A stretch of DNA of 64,000 nt, taken from assembly GCF_008831285.2 (NCBI RefSeq), contig NC_045139.1:31159706-31223705 (forward strand), in the 5' to 3' direction. Under the pieces are notes generated by a model. It had not been told where the DNA came from and made no database searches. It was given only the letters and a program-made list of their open reading frames with translations. How positions within the stretch are numbered: the first letter of the stretch is position 1; each line of letters begins with the position of its first letter. Below are positions 11,781 through 24,034 of the stretch, piece after piece. This DNA comes from Nymphaea colorata (taxonomy: Eukaryota > Streptophyta > Magnoliopsida > Nymphaeales > Nymphaeaceae). The translations under genes and the position numbers were made by a program.

Positions 11781-12180
11781 AAAACTTAAGAGATCGATCT
11801 CTGGTTTTGAACTTTGGCCACCTCATACCCGATGACAAACATACCGGCTTGCCGTCGCTGGAAAAGCAAGAACCATTTCCGGCGGCCGCAACGCATCAAG
11901 GTCGTGTCTGCTAATAAACCGGCGTGATTATTATTTACGGCCGCGTTAGTCTGTGAACGAAGTACGATTGATGGATCATGTTCTTGGGCGGGATGACGGC
12001 TTATGGGGCATCGGACAATCAAGTACTGCTCCCTTGTACGCAGCTGTTGCTTCCATATCTGACGTTCGCCGGCCGCAGTTGCCCCTCGAATCGGGAGAAT
12101 AAATAATCTCAAGTTTCACGTTCAAGCTACAAGCCTCGAGTCGGCCACAAGGCTTCTCCGATCGAAGACTGTTGGTTTGA
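11781..12180. other. Unexplained GC-richer patch
   Basis: A patch with clearly higher GC and several CGGCCG words in AT-rich surroundings. Its longest frame is 108 codons on the minus strand (11786-12112) and has no domain I recognise. It could be a degraded gene, a promoter or a captured fragment. Confidence 0.3.
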
Positions 12181-14340
12181 TTTCTTTGTTAATGTTGATC
12201 TCAAAGTCCACACATTTTTTTTTTTGCTTTTTGGGTTTTAAATTTAGCAGTCCCAACTTAGTTTAGATTATCAAGGACTTGAAAAAGAGTGCTCAATTTG
12301 TTTAAATTATCATAGACTCCAAGCTGGTGGAATATTTAGAATTTGAGTTCTGGGCATCTTGAAACTTCTTTAGATCAATAATCTACCTGTTTATTTTCTT
12401 ACAAAATTTTCAAAAAAAAAAAAAAGTCATAAAAAAATCATTCAATTCATCTACCATCATTTGCTTGTGATATAGCTACACCTAATTCAGGACCGGTTAA
12501 CGCGAGAACTATAAATTTTTTTATTCATTCCACAAATAAATAGAGAAAAAAAAATATAATTTGGGATGTCTTCAAGAAACCTAAAAAGGATAGCAAAGCA
12601 TGAAAGTGAATTAACCAACTCAAATCAAGGCATCCATGATATATCACATCAATACATGTAGTCAAAGTACATACAACTTCCAAGACATGGTCACTAACAT
12701 CTCAGTGAGGATGAATCTTGTTTTATTCTGAACTAAAGCAGATCTTGGTTTGAACTTCTATGGTAGTTGGAGAAATAAAGAAAATCAATGGCACAAGTTG
12801 GGAGCATGAATCTGTACATCATCACAAAGTTTACCAATGCATGGGGATGCTATGAAAAGCTTGAAAGTAAGCTAAAATGTGCTTTAGTAGGACATGTATT
12901 TTCAATAAACTATGGCAACTTCAAGAAACAATGAAAAATATATTTTACAAACAAAGAGAAATAGTGGCGTACCTTCATGCATTGGGCTGCTTCCATCTTT
13001 AGTGCATTAATAAGTGGTGATTCTTTTTAGTGGCTTTTGGACTTCCTTGCAGTTGATCACCCTTGTGCACCTCCTAAAGCAACTGGTGCACCTTTTCAAT
13101 AAGGGAGGGGCCAATCTTGGGGTCAAGTTAAAAAAAAAAAAAAGGGTCAATCCATGCCTTGTTGGTCTAAGCGGCGCGCTGTCGACGCGTCTTCAATTTG
13201 ATTTTGTGAGTGTTATTCTTTTACACTGTAAACATATGACATGTGCGACACTTGAATTGAAGAGTGTACCATACGATCATCGCCCCGTTCAAATCAAATT
13301 AGTAGTTAATCATTCTGTTCGCTTGATTTGACAAGTGCCAAGTGCCGCATACCATTTAATTTTTTTGTTTCTTGAGATATTTTTAAACTTTTTGACGTCA
13401 TAATACTGTTCCTATTTATCACTAATTCAGCTGAATGAACTGCTTTTTATTTTCAAAATTTAATGTACTTCTTCATGGGGTTCAGATTGCTGGATGTGCT
13501 TCCTCATCATTGAGCTAATCTTTCATGTCAATCACCCAAAATGTTAGCTAAAAACTGACTCAAGCGCCCAAACAGTGAGTTTCAAGGCACTCTTTTGTGA
13601 GTTTGCTTCACTTCAACACCTAAAAAGACTACAAAACAGAATGCAAGGAAGCAATGGTGCTCGAGCATCCATGGCCATCAAAGTTTTAGACTTGAAAACT
13701 TAAGAGGTTATTTCCCTTTATGGACGCCACAATATGCAGTTTTTAAGAAATGTACATGGCTGCAATCGCCCTTGCAAATATGTTAGATATTGCTGAATGG
13801 TTAAATTTTTTTTTTTCAAAAAAAAACTATCGTTATACTAAAACTATAGCTAAAGAACCATCAGCATACAATAAACGGCTGCTATATATATATATATATA
13901 TATCCCATATTCAAAGAGACAAAAATACCTGTGAGAGGAGAAAACAAATTTGTTTACTTAATGGAGATCTCTGTCCTTCTTTTGATGGGTAATTTCGTCT
14001 CTTGAAAATATAATTTGGTTTTCATTTTTTTCAACTTATTGTCCACGGTTTAATCCCCTTTCCATGCAATTCCCATCTGTTCAACCTCATTTAAAATGAC
14101 AAACACATTCCTAATATTTGTACTTTTTGAAAAGCATACCTTTTTATTACATTAATCATAATTAACAGCTTATCAGTGTACCTAACTAAATGATTTACGT
14201 GATTAGTGAAAAAAGGGGCTTAGTCATAACTCTATTAAGTAAGCAAAACACTTCCTTCCCGAACGATGCTTTTGAAACTTTATTGGAAGGTCAAATGCAC
14301 TCTTTAATTTGAACTACTTGACAAAAAAATAAAATGTCGA
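12181..14340. other. Intergenic, no supported gene
   Basis: AT-rich. A 105-codon frame at 13014-13331 has low-complexity composition and no domain. A TA run lies at about 13883-13902. Confidence 0.35.
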
Positions 14341-14364
14341 CAGACATCTGGGAAGGATCAGATT

Positions 14365-14925
14365 GTCAAATCCGAAAGGGTCGGGGACGAATTTGGTGAA
14401 AACAGTTCCCAACGAAGGAGAGCCTCCCTACCGTGCCGGCTGCTCCGGCGCGGCGCACGAGCCATGTTCCCTGCTCCGAGGCAAACTGAATCGAGCCCAG
14501 TTGCTTCTGGGCTCGAGCCCCTGGCGCCCACCACGAACTCAGCCAGAGGCCCACCCTTCCGAGGGGGCACGCCCGTTCATGGTCCTCTTTTTAGAAGCCC
14601 AGATCCCCACAGGCCCATGCACAGCACGTCAACCCAAGGGACCTCCTCTTTGACCGATCCTCCTATCTGACTGGTCAAACTGGGTCTAATTGTGCACTCC
14701 ACGGCCGTCTTGGTCCCTTTAGGCAGCTGGAGAGCCGTGGCAGTCACTTCTGCACTTGCAGCGCCCATTTTTTGCTGTTTTAGACCTTTGACTTTGACTA
14801 AACTCGACATTCGGCTTCTGTTTGACCAAGGTTCCTGGTTCTAGTTTGACCAAACCGGACCCAGGTCTGTTTGGTTTGTCCCCTACACGCTCATGGCACG
14901 TCATTCTTCATATGGAAAGCTTTCA

Positions 14926-14970
<45 letters not shown>

Positions 14971-15293
14971 CAAAGTCCAAAGTCCACGGCATTGATATAG
15001 TCAATTCGGCCTTAATATATATGCTAATTGTAGCCAATGTGAGGCTTACTCAAAAATACCAATAATTAGCACGGTCAAAGGGCTTCATGAACCCGGGCCC
15101 CCACTAGGAGTCAGGACCGGTCAAAGTCAACGCATGTATTTCGCTGTGCTTCTATAAGCTATGATGCACTAGCGTTTTTTTTTTTAATGAAATATGAAAG
15201 TGATTACGGACTAATTAAAATTTAGCTGCCCTCTTGAGACTTGCCCTTCAACCTTGTTGCCCAACCACGTTGAGTCAACGCCTTGACCGGTCA
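14365..15293. promoter_or_regulatory. GC-richer block with a dense cluster of W-box cores
   Basis: TTGAC or its complement GTCAA occurs about 14 times between 14365 and 15287: near 14365, 14638, 14650, 14674, 14788, 14794, 14822, 14846, 15000, 15074, 15120, 15126, 15274 and 15283. About two would be expected by chance on both strands. A palindrome TGACCGGTCA lies at 15284-15293. TTGAC is the core of the WRKY binding site. No coding sequence follows within several kb, so the block may be an orphan regulatory region or part of an unrecognised repeat. Confidence 0.35.
14928..14967. repeat. (TA)n microsatellite
   Basis: About 20 TA units inside the W-box-rich block. Confidence 0.9.
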
Positions 15294-16390
15294 GGGCTCG
15301 CTTAGCCTGGACCGTCTGTCGGAGATTCAAGAGGCAACAGAAGAGCATTTTGAAACCCTAGATCGATCTGGATTTGTTTAATATTCACATTAGTATAATA
15401 AAACGCCACAAATCTCCACCGTTAATATGATTAGTTTATTATCGAAGAGTATGTCAGCTAATCCTTTTTAATTATTAAAGTAAGCCTAGTTTATTGTATA
15501 AGTGAATGTCATCTATGTTCCTTGCTTCTTTCAAAACATGCATGATGCATTCAAGCATGCTTTCTTGCAATGTCAATGGGGTGCCAATTGGGGTTTTGTT
15601 GATTGGGGGAGATCCGATACAAGCATCGGGATCCAAACCCGCGACTCCTCGGAAACCTAACCATCCAAGTCCCTTGTTCGGCTCCGCGAATGAAATTCTT
15701 CCACGAAGGATAACCTCGAGCCGCGGAAGAGAGCTAGTCAGGCTCTTCTTAATCACTTGGAAACTTTGTTGGATCCCGCGAAGTTCAGTCTTGTATTTTT
15801 AGAGATCTAAAGAATTGGAATGCACATTGAGAGATTGCAATTCAATAGTAACTAAAATAATCTAAATCTTGTTGTTGGTCTAAGGGCATTATGTCAATCT
15901 TGCAGTTGTCTATTGAGTCTCAACTTTTGATAAGTTATTGAGGCTCTCAAAAGATATGTTGGTCAATTGGAATGAAGATGTAAGCAGTGACATAAATTTG
16001 ATTCACCCTTTTCTAGGGTTTTAGATCTGTTTGATATAAAAAGGACATTTGTTTAGTGTTGGTTCTATGTCACCCATCACAGAAACCTGACAAAAAAGAC
16101 ATTATCAAACATGCAATGAACATGACATGCACAAAAATAATAATTTTTGAAGGAGTAAGGAGATTATGCAGTGATTAACTTGGACGTAAACCCAACGATA
16201 ATGACAATCTAATGGCCTTAATGTTACTTTGACAAACTTAAGCGGCATGCAGATCGCAATGTCAATGGGTTTGGATTTGGATCTTAGTCGGTGAACATAT
16301 GTGGGTCAGGTTTGTTTTATGACTTTTGTGATCAGGTGTGCAATCTTGCGCACGATTTGATCCAGGTAGTTTAAGTGTGGAAATGTTTTT
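15294..16390. other. Intergenic, no supported gene
   Basis: A 98-codon frame on the plus strand (15506-15802) and a 93-codon frame opposite it (15475-15756) overlap in a GC-richer patch. Neither shows a known domain. Confidence 0.3.
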
Positions 16391-16393
16391 ATA

Positions 16394-16490
16394 GGACCCA
16401 CTAGCAGAGCCAGAAATTTTTTCTGATGGGGGCACTCATTCAATACCTTTAATTTGTCTGGGGCATTTATATGTATAACAATGAAATATA
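16394..16490 (+). mobile_element. Fragment with a hAT-MITE-like terminus
   Basis: Begins with AGCAGAGCCAGAAATTTTTT. This is close to the start of the element at 17496 (GGAGCTAGAAATTTTTTTTC) and the fragment at 18979 (CAGAGCCAAAAATTTTTC). No matching far end was found. Confidence 0.35.
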
Positions 16491-16953
16491 TCAAAACATT
16501 AACATATATATTAAACTATCGTTTGGTCGTAACTACAAAAAAGAACCTCATACAACTTAGTTTTCATATATAGGCTCCACTTTTGCTGAGAAATTAATCT
16601 CATTTCAAACCTGGCCGCCTCGAAAAACGGGTGTTGCTTAATGTACTGTTGACTACTGAATGAGTTTTTTTTGTTGAGCCCTCCAAAATGATTGACATTT
16701 TGGCCATGAAGTTAGTTAGTGATTTTGCAATGTCTTGGTTAACTCAATATTTGACCAGTCAAAAGCGAAATAATGTATGCTAAAGTTACAAGATATGGAG
16801 CACTTTTAGATCCCTCTCATTTACGTATATTAACTTTCTTACTCCATTGCTACGACATGCAGGAGAAACTTGCATGTCACGTGTTTAAGATTAAGAGTCA
16901 TGAGAAAGCAGCTTCATAAACGAAAATATATATATATATATATATATAATATG

Positions 16954-17310
16954 ACCACTTGGGTAAGGAATAAAAACGTGACCTCTTAAATTCCTCTTAA
17001 AAAGTGTTTTAACAAAAAATGTGAACCATCTAATTTGTTTATAAACACTAATTTAATACAAATCATGCCTCAGTTAAGTCATGTTTGTTAAAATAATTGA
17101 TCTTTATACTATCAAAACTTTGATGCTAAAAGAGCCGTTCATTTTTTGGCTATTAAAAGATTTATTAGTTAAGTAAAAAAACAATTAACTTAATATATGT
17201 TTCTCATCAAAATCAAATCACTCTTAAGATCATATCTATAAATTGTGTTGCAAAAAACATTTTAATAATTAATTTTTGTAGGTCTGGTTTTTGTCTCTTA
17301 TCTAAGTGGT
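16954..17310 (+). mobile_element. AT-rich MITE, copy 3 of 4, with both terminal repeats
   Basis: The best preserved copy of the family, 357 bp. The left end ACCACTTGGGTAAGGAATAA is matched at the right end, inverted, by ACCACTTAGATAAGAGACAA, which carries on a little further. TA-rich runs adjoin both ends, so the target may be TA, but an exact target duplication cannot be told from the runs. It has no coding capacity. Confidence 0.75.
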
Positions 17311-17495
17311 TATATATATATGTGTGTGTGTTTTGTCAATCAAAATCATATGAAATAGATCGACATGTTTGAAGAGAGTAGCATTAATCTCAATCACTTA
17401 CGAGTGCAATTTAAACATTTTGCAACTTCTTGAAGGAGAGTAGAATTAAAATCACAGAAAATAGAAGTATGTACACATTCACACACACATACACA

Positions 17496-17705
17496 CAGGG
17501 ATGGAGCTAGAAATTTTTTTTCGAGGCACTAAATATAAAGTCAACAATCAAATCTACCCATATTCATTGGACAATGACCCCAGTCTCGTGGGGCTGCCCC
17601 ATATAATTGGACTCAAGTCCACTTAAATCCAACTATAATTTTAACGTTTTATAGTATCTCCGTGGGGCACACGCCCTACGGACACCCCACCTGTCTTTGC
17701 CCCTG
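17496..17705 (+). mobile_element. Short hAT-type MITE in a CA repeat
   Basis: A 210-bp element. The left end is CAGGGATGGAGCTAGAAA; the right end is CTGTCTTTGCCCCTG, inverted CAGGGGCAAAGACAG. The flanks CATACACA (17488-17495) and CACACACA (17706-17713) agree at 7 of 8 bases, fitting an 8-bp hAT target duplication, although a CA microsatellite target weakens this proof. Confidence 0.6.
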
Positions 17706-17713
17706 CACACACA

Positions 17714-18208
17714 CATATATATAGTCCTCGTCCCTTGAATATCATAAAACTCACTTTGTTATCATCCTTGCGCTGCAACCCATTTGGGGGCTCACCCACA
17801 TCTTTTTTATTGACAAAAAATAACAGATATCACTCTGTTGTCATCCTCAATGTTCAAACTGTACACTTCAAACGAACTTGACATAATACGAAGAAAGTAT
17901 GATTATGCATATGTTCATGCACACATGCTTGAAACTATTCTTCCCACAAATAATTTGAACTACGTAAATATGCTTGAAATGGTTGGTCAGTGTGAATTTA
18001 CTGATATTTGGACAGCAAATTAGGGGTAGAGGTAGGCGTGGGTGCTGTGTGGGCGATTGCCCACAAAAACCAACAAAGAAACATTTACTTTCATGTTGAT
18101 ACTTTGGGGTACTTTTTCTCGTCTATTATTGGTGTTCCTTAAAATGTTGAAATGTTATAACTAGTGTTCCTTACCCAGAACTTTCTGGCGACGAATCGTT
18201 TAAAAATG
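17714..18208. other. Intergenic; dispersed GTGTGGGC repeat word
   Basis: Near 18043 a GTGTGGGCGATTGCCCACA word recurs in diverged form at 7717 and 58190, which suggests a dispersed element. No gene seen. Confidence 0.35.

Positions 18209-18260
<52 letters not shown>
18209..18260. repeat. (TA)n microsatellite
   Basis: About 26 TA units. Confidence 0.9.
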
Positions 18261-18263
<3 letters not shown>

Positions 18264-18350
18264 TGGGTGTGTGAATGGGGTGTTTGATGATTTGAAATTT
18301 TGATTATGGAAGAATGAAAATTGTAGAATCATAATTCCTCCTCAAACTAG
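18261..18350 (+). mobile_element. Fragment of the TTTGATG-ended MITE group
   Basis: The GGGGTGTTTGATGATTTGAA start and the following AATGAAAATT and ATCATAATTCC words resemble the elements at 36577 and 37093. The far end is missing. Confidence 0.4.
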
Positions 18351-18978
18351 AATGAAATCAATGTTGGCCTGTCAATAAATTAAATTGCTTTAAGTCAATT
18401 TAAAATATTTTAAAATACTTTTTTAATTAAAAAATAAATAGGGGAACACAGGTTGATAACGGAGATTTTTTGTCGGCAGAATATCAATATCTTTTCAATA
18501 TCATTGTCGTTTTGGCTGCCGCAAGCTGCCGACGAGGTGCCTTCAAATTCAACATTTGTTGCAGTTGATGATCATCGTCATGAATGAAGTCATTTCTGCG
18601 CCAAGGGCATGAAAAAAACGAGCCAAAGTTTTCGTTAATCAGATAAGAGCTGGCAGATGGGATCAAAGAATTATTATGAGATCAAAGAATTATTATGATG
18701 AACTACAGGAAATAAAGAGCAGTACTCAACAGCGAAAGAACAAACAAAAAATGCTCCTGAGCTTCGAGTACAAAGCATCATTCGAGTTTGTTTTTTATGA
18801 AGGGGCGTGAGAACAAAACAGGTATCATCCATTGAACTAAGTTATAGCTTTAGCAAGTTCTTTTTTTAATCTTGTTTTGAGGCCAGATGAATGATTTTTT
18901 CAACTGCCCCGAAGCTTTAGCTCTTGCATTTTTGTGCCCGCCGCCTTCGAGAGCTGTTTCAGAACCTTTTATGGTCGA

Positions 18979-19165
18979 GAGCAGAGGCAGAGCCAAAAAT
19001 TTTTCATTGCGTGGGCTCAACTGTAGTTTCAAAATTTTAATAGGAGCAAAAACAAAATTTTTCAAATTTATTATAGACATTTAAACTAAAGTTTTTAAAA
19101 ATTACATATATTTTTGAATTTTTTCAAATATGAGGGAGGGGGTGGTGGCGCCAAGGCCCCTTCCT
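18979..19165 (+). mobile_element. hAT-MITE-like fragment
   Basis: Starts CAGAGGCAGAGCCAAAAATT, like the elements at 16394 and 17496. It ends near GGCGCCAAGGCCCCTTCC, which would be a badly eroded terminus. Confidence 0.35.
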
Positions 19166-19174
19166 CATATTTGA

Positions 19175-19612
19175 ATCGGATATCCGACCGAAGCGATCCA
19201 AAAAATCAGATATGAAAAAAAATCATATCCGATTAAGAAACCAGATCAGATTTGGATTTAAGAAATGATATCTGATCGGATTTGGATTCGAACACAGATT
19301 TATACATAAATAATCAGTCAGATTCGGATATGGATTTGAGTCGGATTTAATTTTAGACAAATATCCTACATCTAACGTTCTTCCAATTTTTTAAAATTGG
19401 TCTCAAAATTTGGATTTGGATATGAATATAAAAAATGGATTGAGATTGGATTCGGATTGTGAAATCGGATTTTGGATTTGGATTCAGATATGGGTTTCTT
19501 TTATTTTGTATTTGAATCTGAATTTGAAACCAAACATGTGAGTATCCAAAAAAGTGGATGTGATTAAGGGCTATTCGATATGCTCGATTCGAATCCGATC
19601 CGTTGACATTCC
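19175..19612 (+). mobile_element. GGGATGTCAA-group MITE, left end lost
   Basis: A sequence saturated with GGAT, ATCCGA and CGGAT words, ending in CCGTTGACATTCCTA. It is the same composition and right end as the full element at 57619-58043. The left GGGATGTCAA terminus is absent, where the block abuts a different MITE fragment. Confidence 0.5.
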
Positions 19613-22350
19613 TATCTGCAACTCTATACGTTTCAAAACATTGTTTGGTTATTTCTGGATACACAAGATTTCCCTAGTTTTGTAGCCCTTGAATCCTCAA
19701 AAAGCTTAAAAACTCTTTAAGTCCAGTGGAGTAACGGTAATAATATTAATTCATGAAACCATGGCTCCTACAAGATTCCTGTACATGAAATGTACACTGC
19801 AGATCTAGCTGTGTATTTTTTCCTTTGTGCCTCTTGCATACCACCCAACTCACAGGTAATTGTTTTCATTTGCGTCTAAAACTTGCGTGATTTGCACTAA
19901 TGCGCTTACAGAAAACCTTCTTACTTTCATCCAAAACATTCTACCTGTTTGTACCTAAATCTTTTGCCTTTATTTCTAATTAAATCACTGAGTATCATGG
20001 CGTGCAGTCATGACACTGACTTCAGACCTGCGTCTCTTTTGTCTGCAAACGAAATGGTTCAATTTCTTCCATGTCTAAACTGTTCCCCATGCAGACGTCA
20101 AAGATTAACTTCTCCTGCTTAAGATTGATGCAGTACAGGCACTGCTGCTCTTAGTGATTGTTTCCTTCAAGCTTCCAAGAACTTTTCACCTTCCCCACAA
20201 CTTTGAATCGTCTTCTTCCCAACCATTTCGAACCTTTTACTTTCCAACCCCTTTGAGTGATTTCACGTTGAAGATTCATCTGCGAACCCCTGGAGGAAAA
20301 TATCATTGAAAGTATTGGGAGAGATGACTTCGAGTCTCTTCTCTTGGAGTACAGAGAAACGCCCTCAAAGCTTCAAATACAGGCACATTGTCTTCCTCAA
20401 ACTTCATTTATTTGAGATCAGTTTGCATTCGCTAGATCATCCCTAATAAATCTCTACTTCCCTCTTCTTCTAAATATCGCTCATACTTAACTTTTAGTAT
20501 GATGCTTTCATTTGATCTTAACAACATTTTCCTCATGAAATTTCGTCTTAAGCTTCCTTCAAAGTCAGGATTCTGCATCTTCTGAAGGAACTTGGGACTT
20601 AAATAGTACCTCAACTTGTAGCAACGACATTAAGCAGATGATGAGATTAGTCACTTGGTCCCTTTCTAAGCTTCAGCCCTTTTGGTTGTGGACCTTTTAG
20701 AGGAAGACTTCGGCACTTTTCATTGTCATCTCGCATACACTTCTTAATGTTCATCTGTCTTTGATCACCCAAATTAATATTTCTACTTAATTGTTGAGTT
20801 TTATGCAACTTTCTTAGAATAATTTGTTGATTAATATTTCGAAAATGAAGGCAACCCGCGAGTACATTATCTCATTCTTCAGGTATATATATATATATAT
20901 ATATAAAATCTTCTTTAAATTAAGATAACCGTCATCTTTGGTTGAATTGTTATTGATAATGGTGAGAGGAACGGCTCGACCTGGTAACAATGAGTGAATC
21001 GATTTTCCATCTTGCATTGTAATCCTGGTGTCAGGAACGGCTCTATATCATATATAAATTCAAATTTTCATGGGAATGCAACTCTCTAATTTGGATGAAT
21101 CTATGGATGCTTAGAACTTGCTCCATATACGATTTGCTTAGATCTAGCGGTTTTTTCAGCTTGAGATTAAAGAAAACTGGCGCCAAAATATTCCATTTAA
21201 CAGGAGTCCAATCGTATTTGGTTTTCTGCAGGAACTAAATCAAACCATTTAGTTTCTTTTGAGGCAAATAGGTCTTGGAGTAAAAAATAAATTGTTCTAT
21301 TGATGTACTTTTCCTTAAATGATTGAGATCAATCTAGATAACAAAGTTCAAAATTTCTCACTTTCAATCTACAAATATTTATTGTTTCTAGCAACCTTTT
21401 GATCCAACTAACATTTGGCCTTAGCAGGTAAAACTTTTTTAGGTGAAAAGCATCAGTTTAGATCTTTTAGGTGCCAATAAAAACTACAGCCAGTATAGTT
21501 TTCGGGCAAGCCGGAGGCTAATCATGACTGCTTTATGGTGTCTCAGGTCAGGTGTTTCGCTATGCACAATTTGCATATCGGTATCCCCTTTTTGCAGCAC
21601 TATTGCCGCTATAGTTACATCATTCTTAATGTTTTTATAACATATCAACTGCTAACAAGAACTATGATGATTAGTGATGATATCAGTATTTGTCATTTGT
21701 GTTTGTGATTTATTCATCACTGCTAGGGGCCACCTCTAGGTATGACACCCAAAATTCTCTTGTAGTTGGCATATTTTTCTAGGTGAAAATATTTATAATT
21801 GAATTAACATTCAATAGCAGAATAGTACTCATTAATTATATATATTCCTCGAATATAAATTGGAAGTGGTTCATATATATATATATACACACACACATCT
21901 CGCTGTTAAATATCAATTGCATGGCGTAGTTAGTAAAGGGGATCAGGTGATTAATCGGAGTTAGTAATTAACTCTTCCTCCTTTCATTGAAATGTATGTC
22001 CTTTCATTTCATAGTCTGGCTTTCTAAAGCAGGCTTATATGACTGAAATATCATTGGTAGGAGAATTATTGGTTCTCTGTTAATTTGTACCTTGTTTGAA
22101 TAATTCTAGGGTACCATGAATTAATCCTGTTTAAGGTGTAAATAATCAGTGAAAGAAATTTTCCTTGGTTTACTTTATGTATGGTAAAATGAAATATTTT
22201 TTATTGTGAAATTTCCATCGTTAATCTTAATTAACTCAAACTATTTGCACTTATGCAACTTATCTTCATCCAAAATATTACCTTAGGCATACATTTGAAC
22301 CTGAATCTTCTGTGTTTAGTTGTAAATCACTGCCTATCATGAAGGTGCAT
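19613..22350. other. Intergenic, no supported gene
   Basis: AT-rich DNA with TA runs (about 20884-20903, 21864-21893) and no frame with a recognisable domain. Confidence 0.35.
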
Positions 22351-22354
22351 GCAT

Positions 22355-22680
22355 CGACGCGGGTGTAGGTGTGACCCAGATTCGCATCCAGCCAAATTTA
22401 AAGTGAGTCGAGTGCGGCTGAACACATGCGATTAAAATCATCCAAAAAGTGAGTCGAGTGTGGCTGACCGCATGCGATTAAAATCGTCATTTGACGCGAG
22501 TCGGGTGTAGTCAAACCGATATTTTGGTCCATTTTTTGAAGCGAAGGTTCACTCCCAGTCAAGTTTAAAGTGAGTCGGGTGCAGCTGAATGCACCTGACT
22601 AAAATCGCATTTTTGGACACGCACCCGACTCGTGTCTAACACGAGTCGGGTCAGGTCAAACTGAACCAGGATATTTCGGT
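22355..22680. repeat. GAGTCGGGTGCGG-type repeat block, copy A
   Basis: Repeated GTGAGTCG(A/G)GTG(C/T)(G/A)GCTGA and ACGAGTCGGGTCAGGTCAA phrases occur at least five times in both orientations, and the block is much richer in CpG than its flanks. A similar block lies at 43855-44050. Both are followed downstream by a second shared module (23565 and 44548), so a larger dispersed element is likely. Confidence 0.5.
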
Positions 22681-23564
22681 CCATTTTTTTTAAGGGTTTT
22701 TTTTTTTTAAATTTTATCGATTTAGGGCACGACTCGCCCCTTCCCGCTGTTCTCTCTCTCTCCATCCGTTGCGATCGTGTCTTCCACCGGCAGCATCCTC
22801 TCCGTCCGGCGACCGCTGCTTTCTCTCCTTAACCGGTGGCATTCTCTCCTCGTCCGCTGTTCTCTCTCTAAAATCAGGTGACAATCTACAGACGATTAGC
22901 CTTTTATTTTTCACTTAGCTTTAAGGAAGGAAGGTAGCTAGAGTGACGCTCTGTTTTTGTGTTTCCTGTGTGCGTAGATGGCTTTTGAGAGAGAGATAGG
23001 GTCGGTGATTGTTTCCTGTGTTTCCTGCGTAGATTGCTTTTTGTGTTTCCTGTGTTTCCTGTTAGCTCTCTCTTTCTCTCGAGTCCTCGACAGCAAAGCC
23101 AATGGTAAATTATAAATTTATAAGTTATAACATGTAAAGTACACAGCATGAATTGTTCTTATAACTTGTAGAGTTCTCGGATTGGAATGAATGGAGTTAA
23201 CTGTCCTCAATGGATAATATACCCTGTTTTCCCTCAGTTATTTGACCTGGTTTTCAGTATAAAAAACTAGCTGGCCTGCAGCTATCGTGTTTTCTGAAAG
23301 AATTATTGGTGATGACATCTCGAGCACGTCCCGGCTTGCAAATTTCAGAGGCATGGAAGCTTGTTCTAGTCAAATTTAATAAGACAAATATTAAAGTTAT
23401 TAGCTATTTGTCCGTGCGCCCATGTGCTGTTTTAAAGCCTGCAAATGCTTCAGAACTATCTTGTAGGGATGTGGCTGAAAGCATAGGGATAATGATATAA
23501 CCATTTTTAAGGGATATGAAACAGGTACCAGATATTAATAATAAGTTACTACTAATAATAATAA
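22681..23564 (+). other. Possible 5' leader region of RPL7-1
   Basis: CT-rich sequence from about 22735 with candidate donors AG|GTGACA (22878) and AATG|GTAAAT (23103). The coding exon at 24035 is preceded by a splice acceptor three bases upstream, so a noncoding exon must lie upstream, and this is the best candidate stretch. Its exact limits are not decidable by eye. Confidence 0.3.
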
Positions 23565-23660
23565 ATACCCTCTCCGCACCGCCGCACCTAAATTTTTTGA
23601 GATTCGCTGCACCGGGACCGGCACCGGCACCCGCGTCTGCACCCTGCATCCATATGTTGC
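23565..23660. repeat. Dispersed repeat module with copy at 44.6 kb
   Basis: AAATACCCTC(T/G)CCGCAC, GC(C/T)GCACCTAAATTTTTTG and a GCACCC/CACC-rich tail are shared almost word for word with 44560-44645. Confidence 0.65.
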
Positions 23661-24034
23661 TAGTTTGCTTCAATGCAATGGTAATGGGGCTTTTGAATTA
23701 GGAATCATGTAACGGTTCTGTGCTTTCCATCTTTGTCACAGACTCACAGGATTTTTTCCTTGTATGTTTTTCCACTTCTGACCTGAATTTAGTTGTATCA
23801 TAATTTGAGACTGAATAAGATGTGTATATTTCTTTTTAATGACACTGAAACAATTTTTTGAATTTGTGAAAGATATAATTGGTATCTTCTTTGATTGATT
23901 CTGAGTCTTCTGACATGTACACATGTTCGTTGTTTGGTTTTCTTTCTCAATGGCCATTAGTGGGTCTGCTTTTTTGGGGTGGGCAAGGATGATCATAGTT
24001 TCATTGCTAACGTTGGTGGATAAATCTTTAGGTC

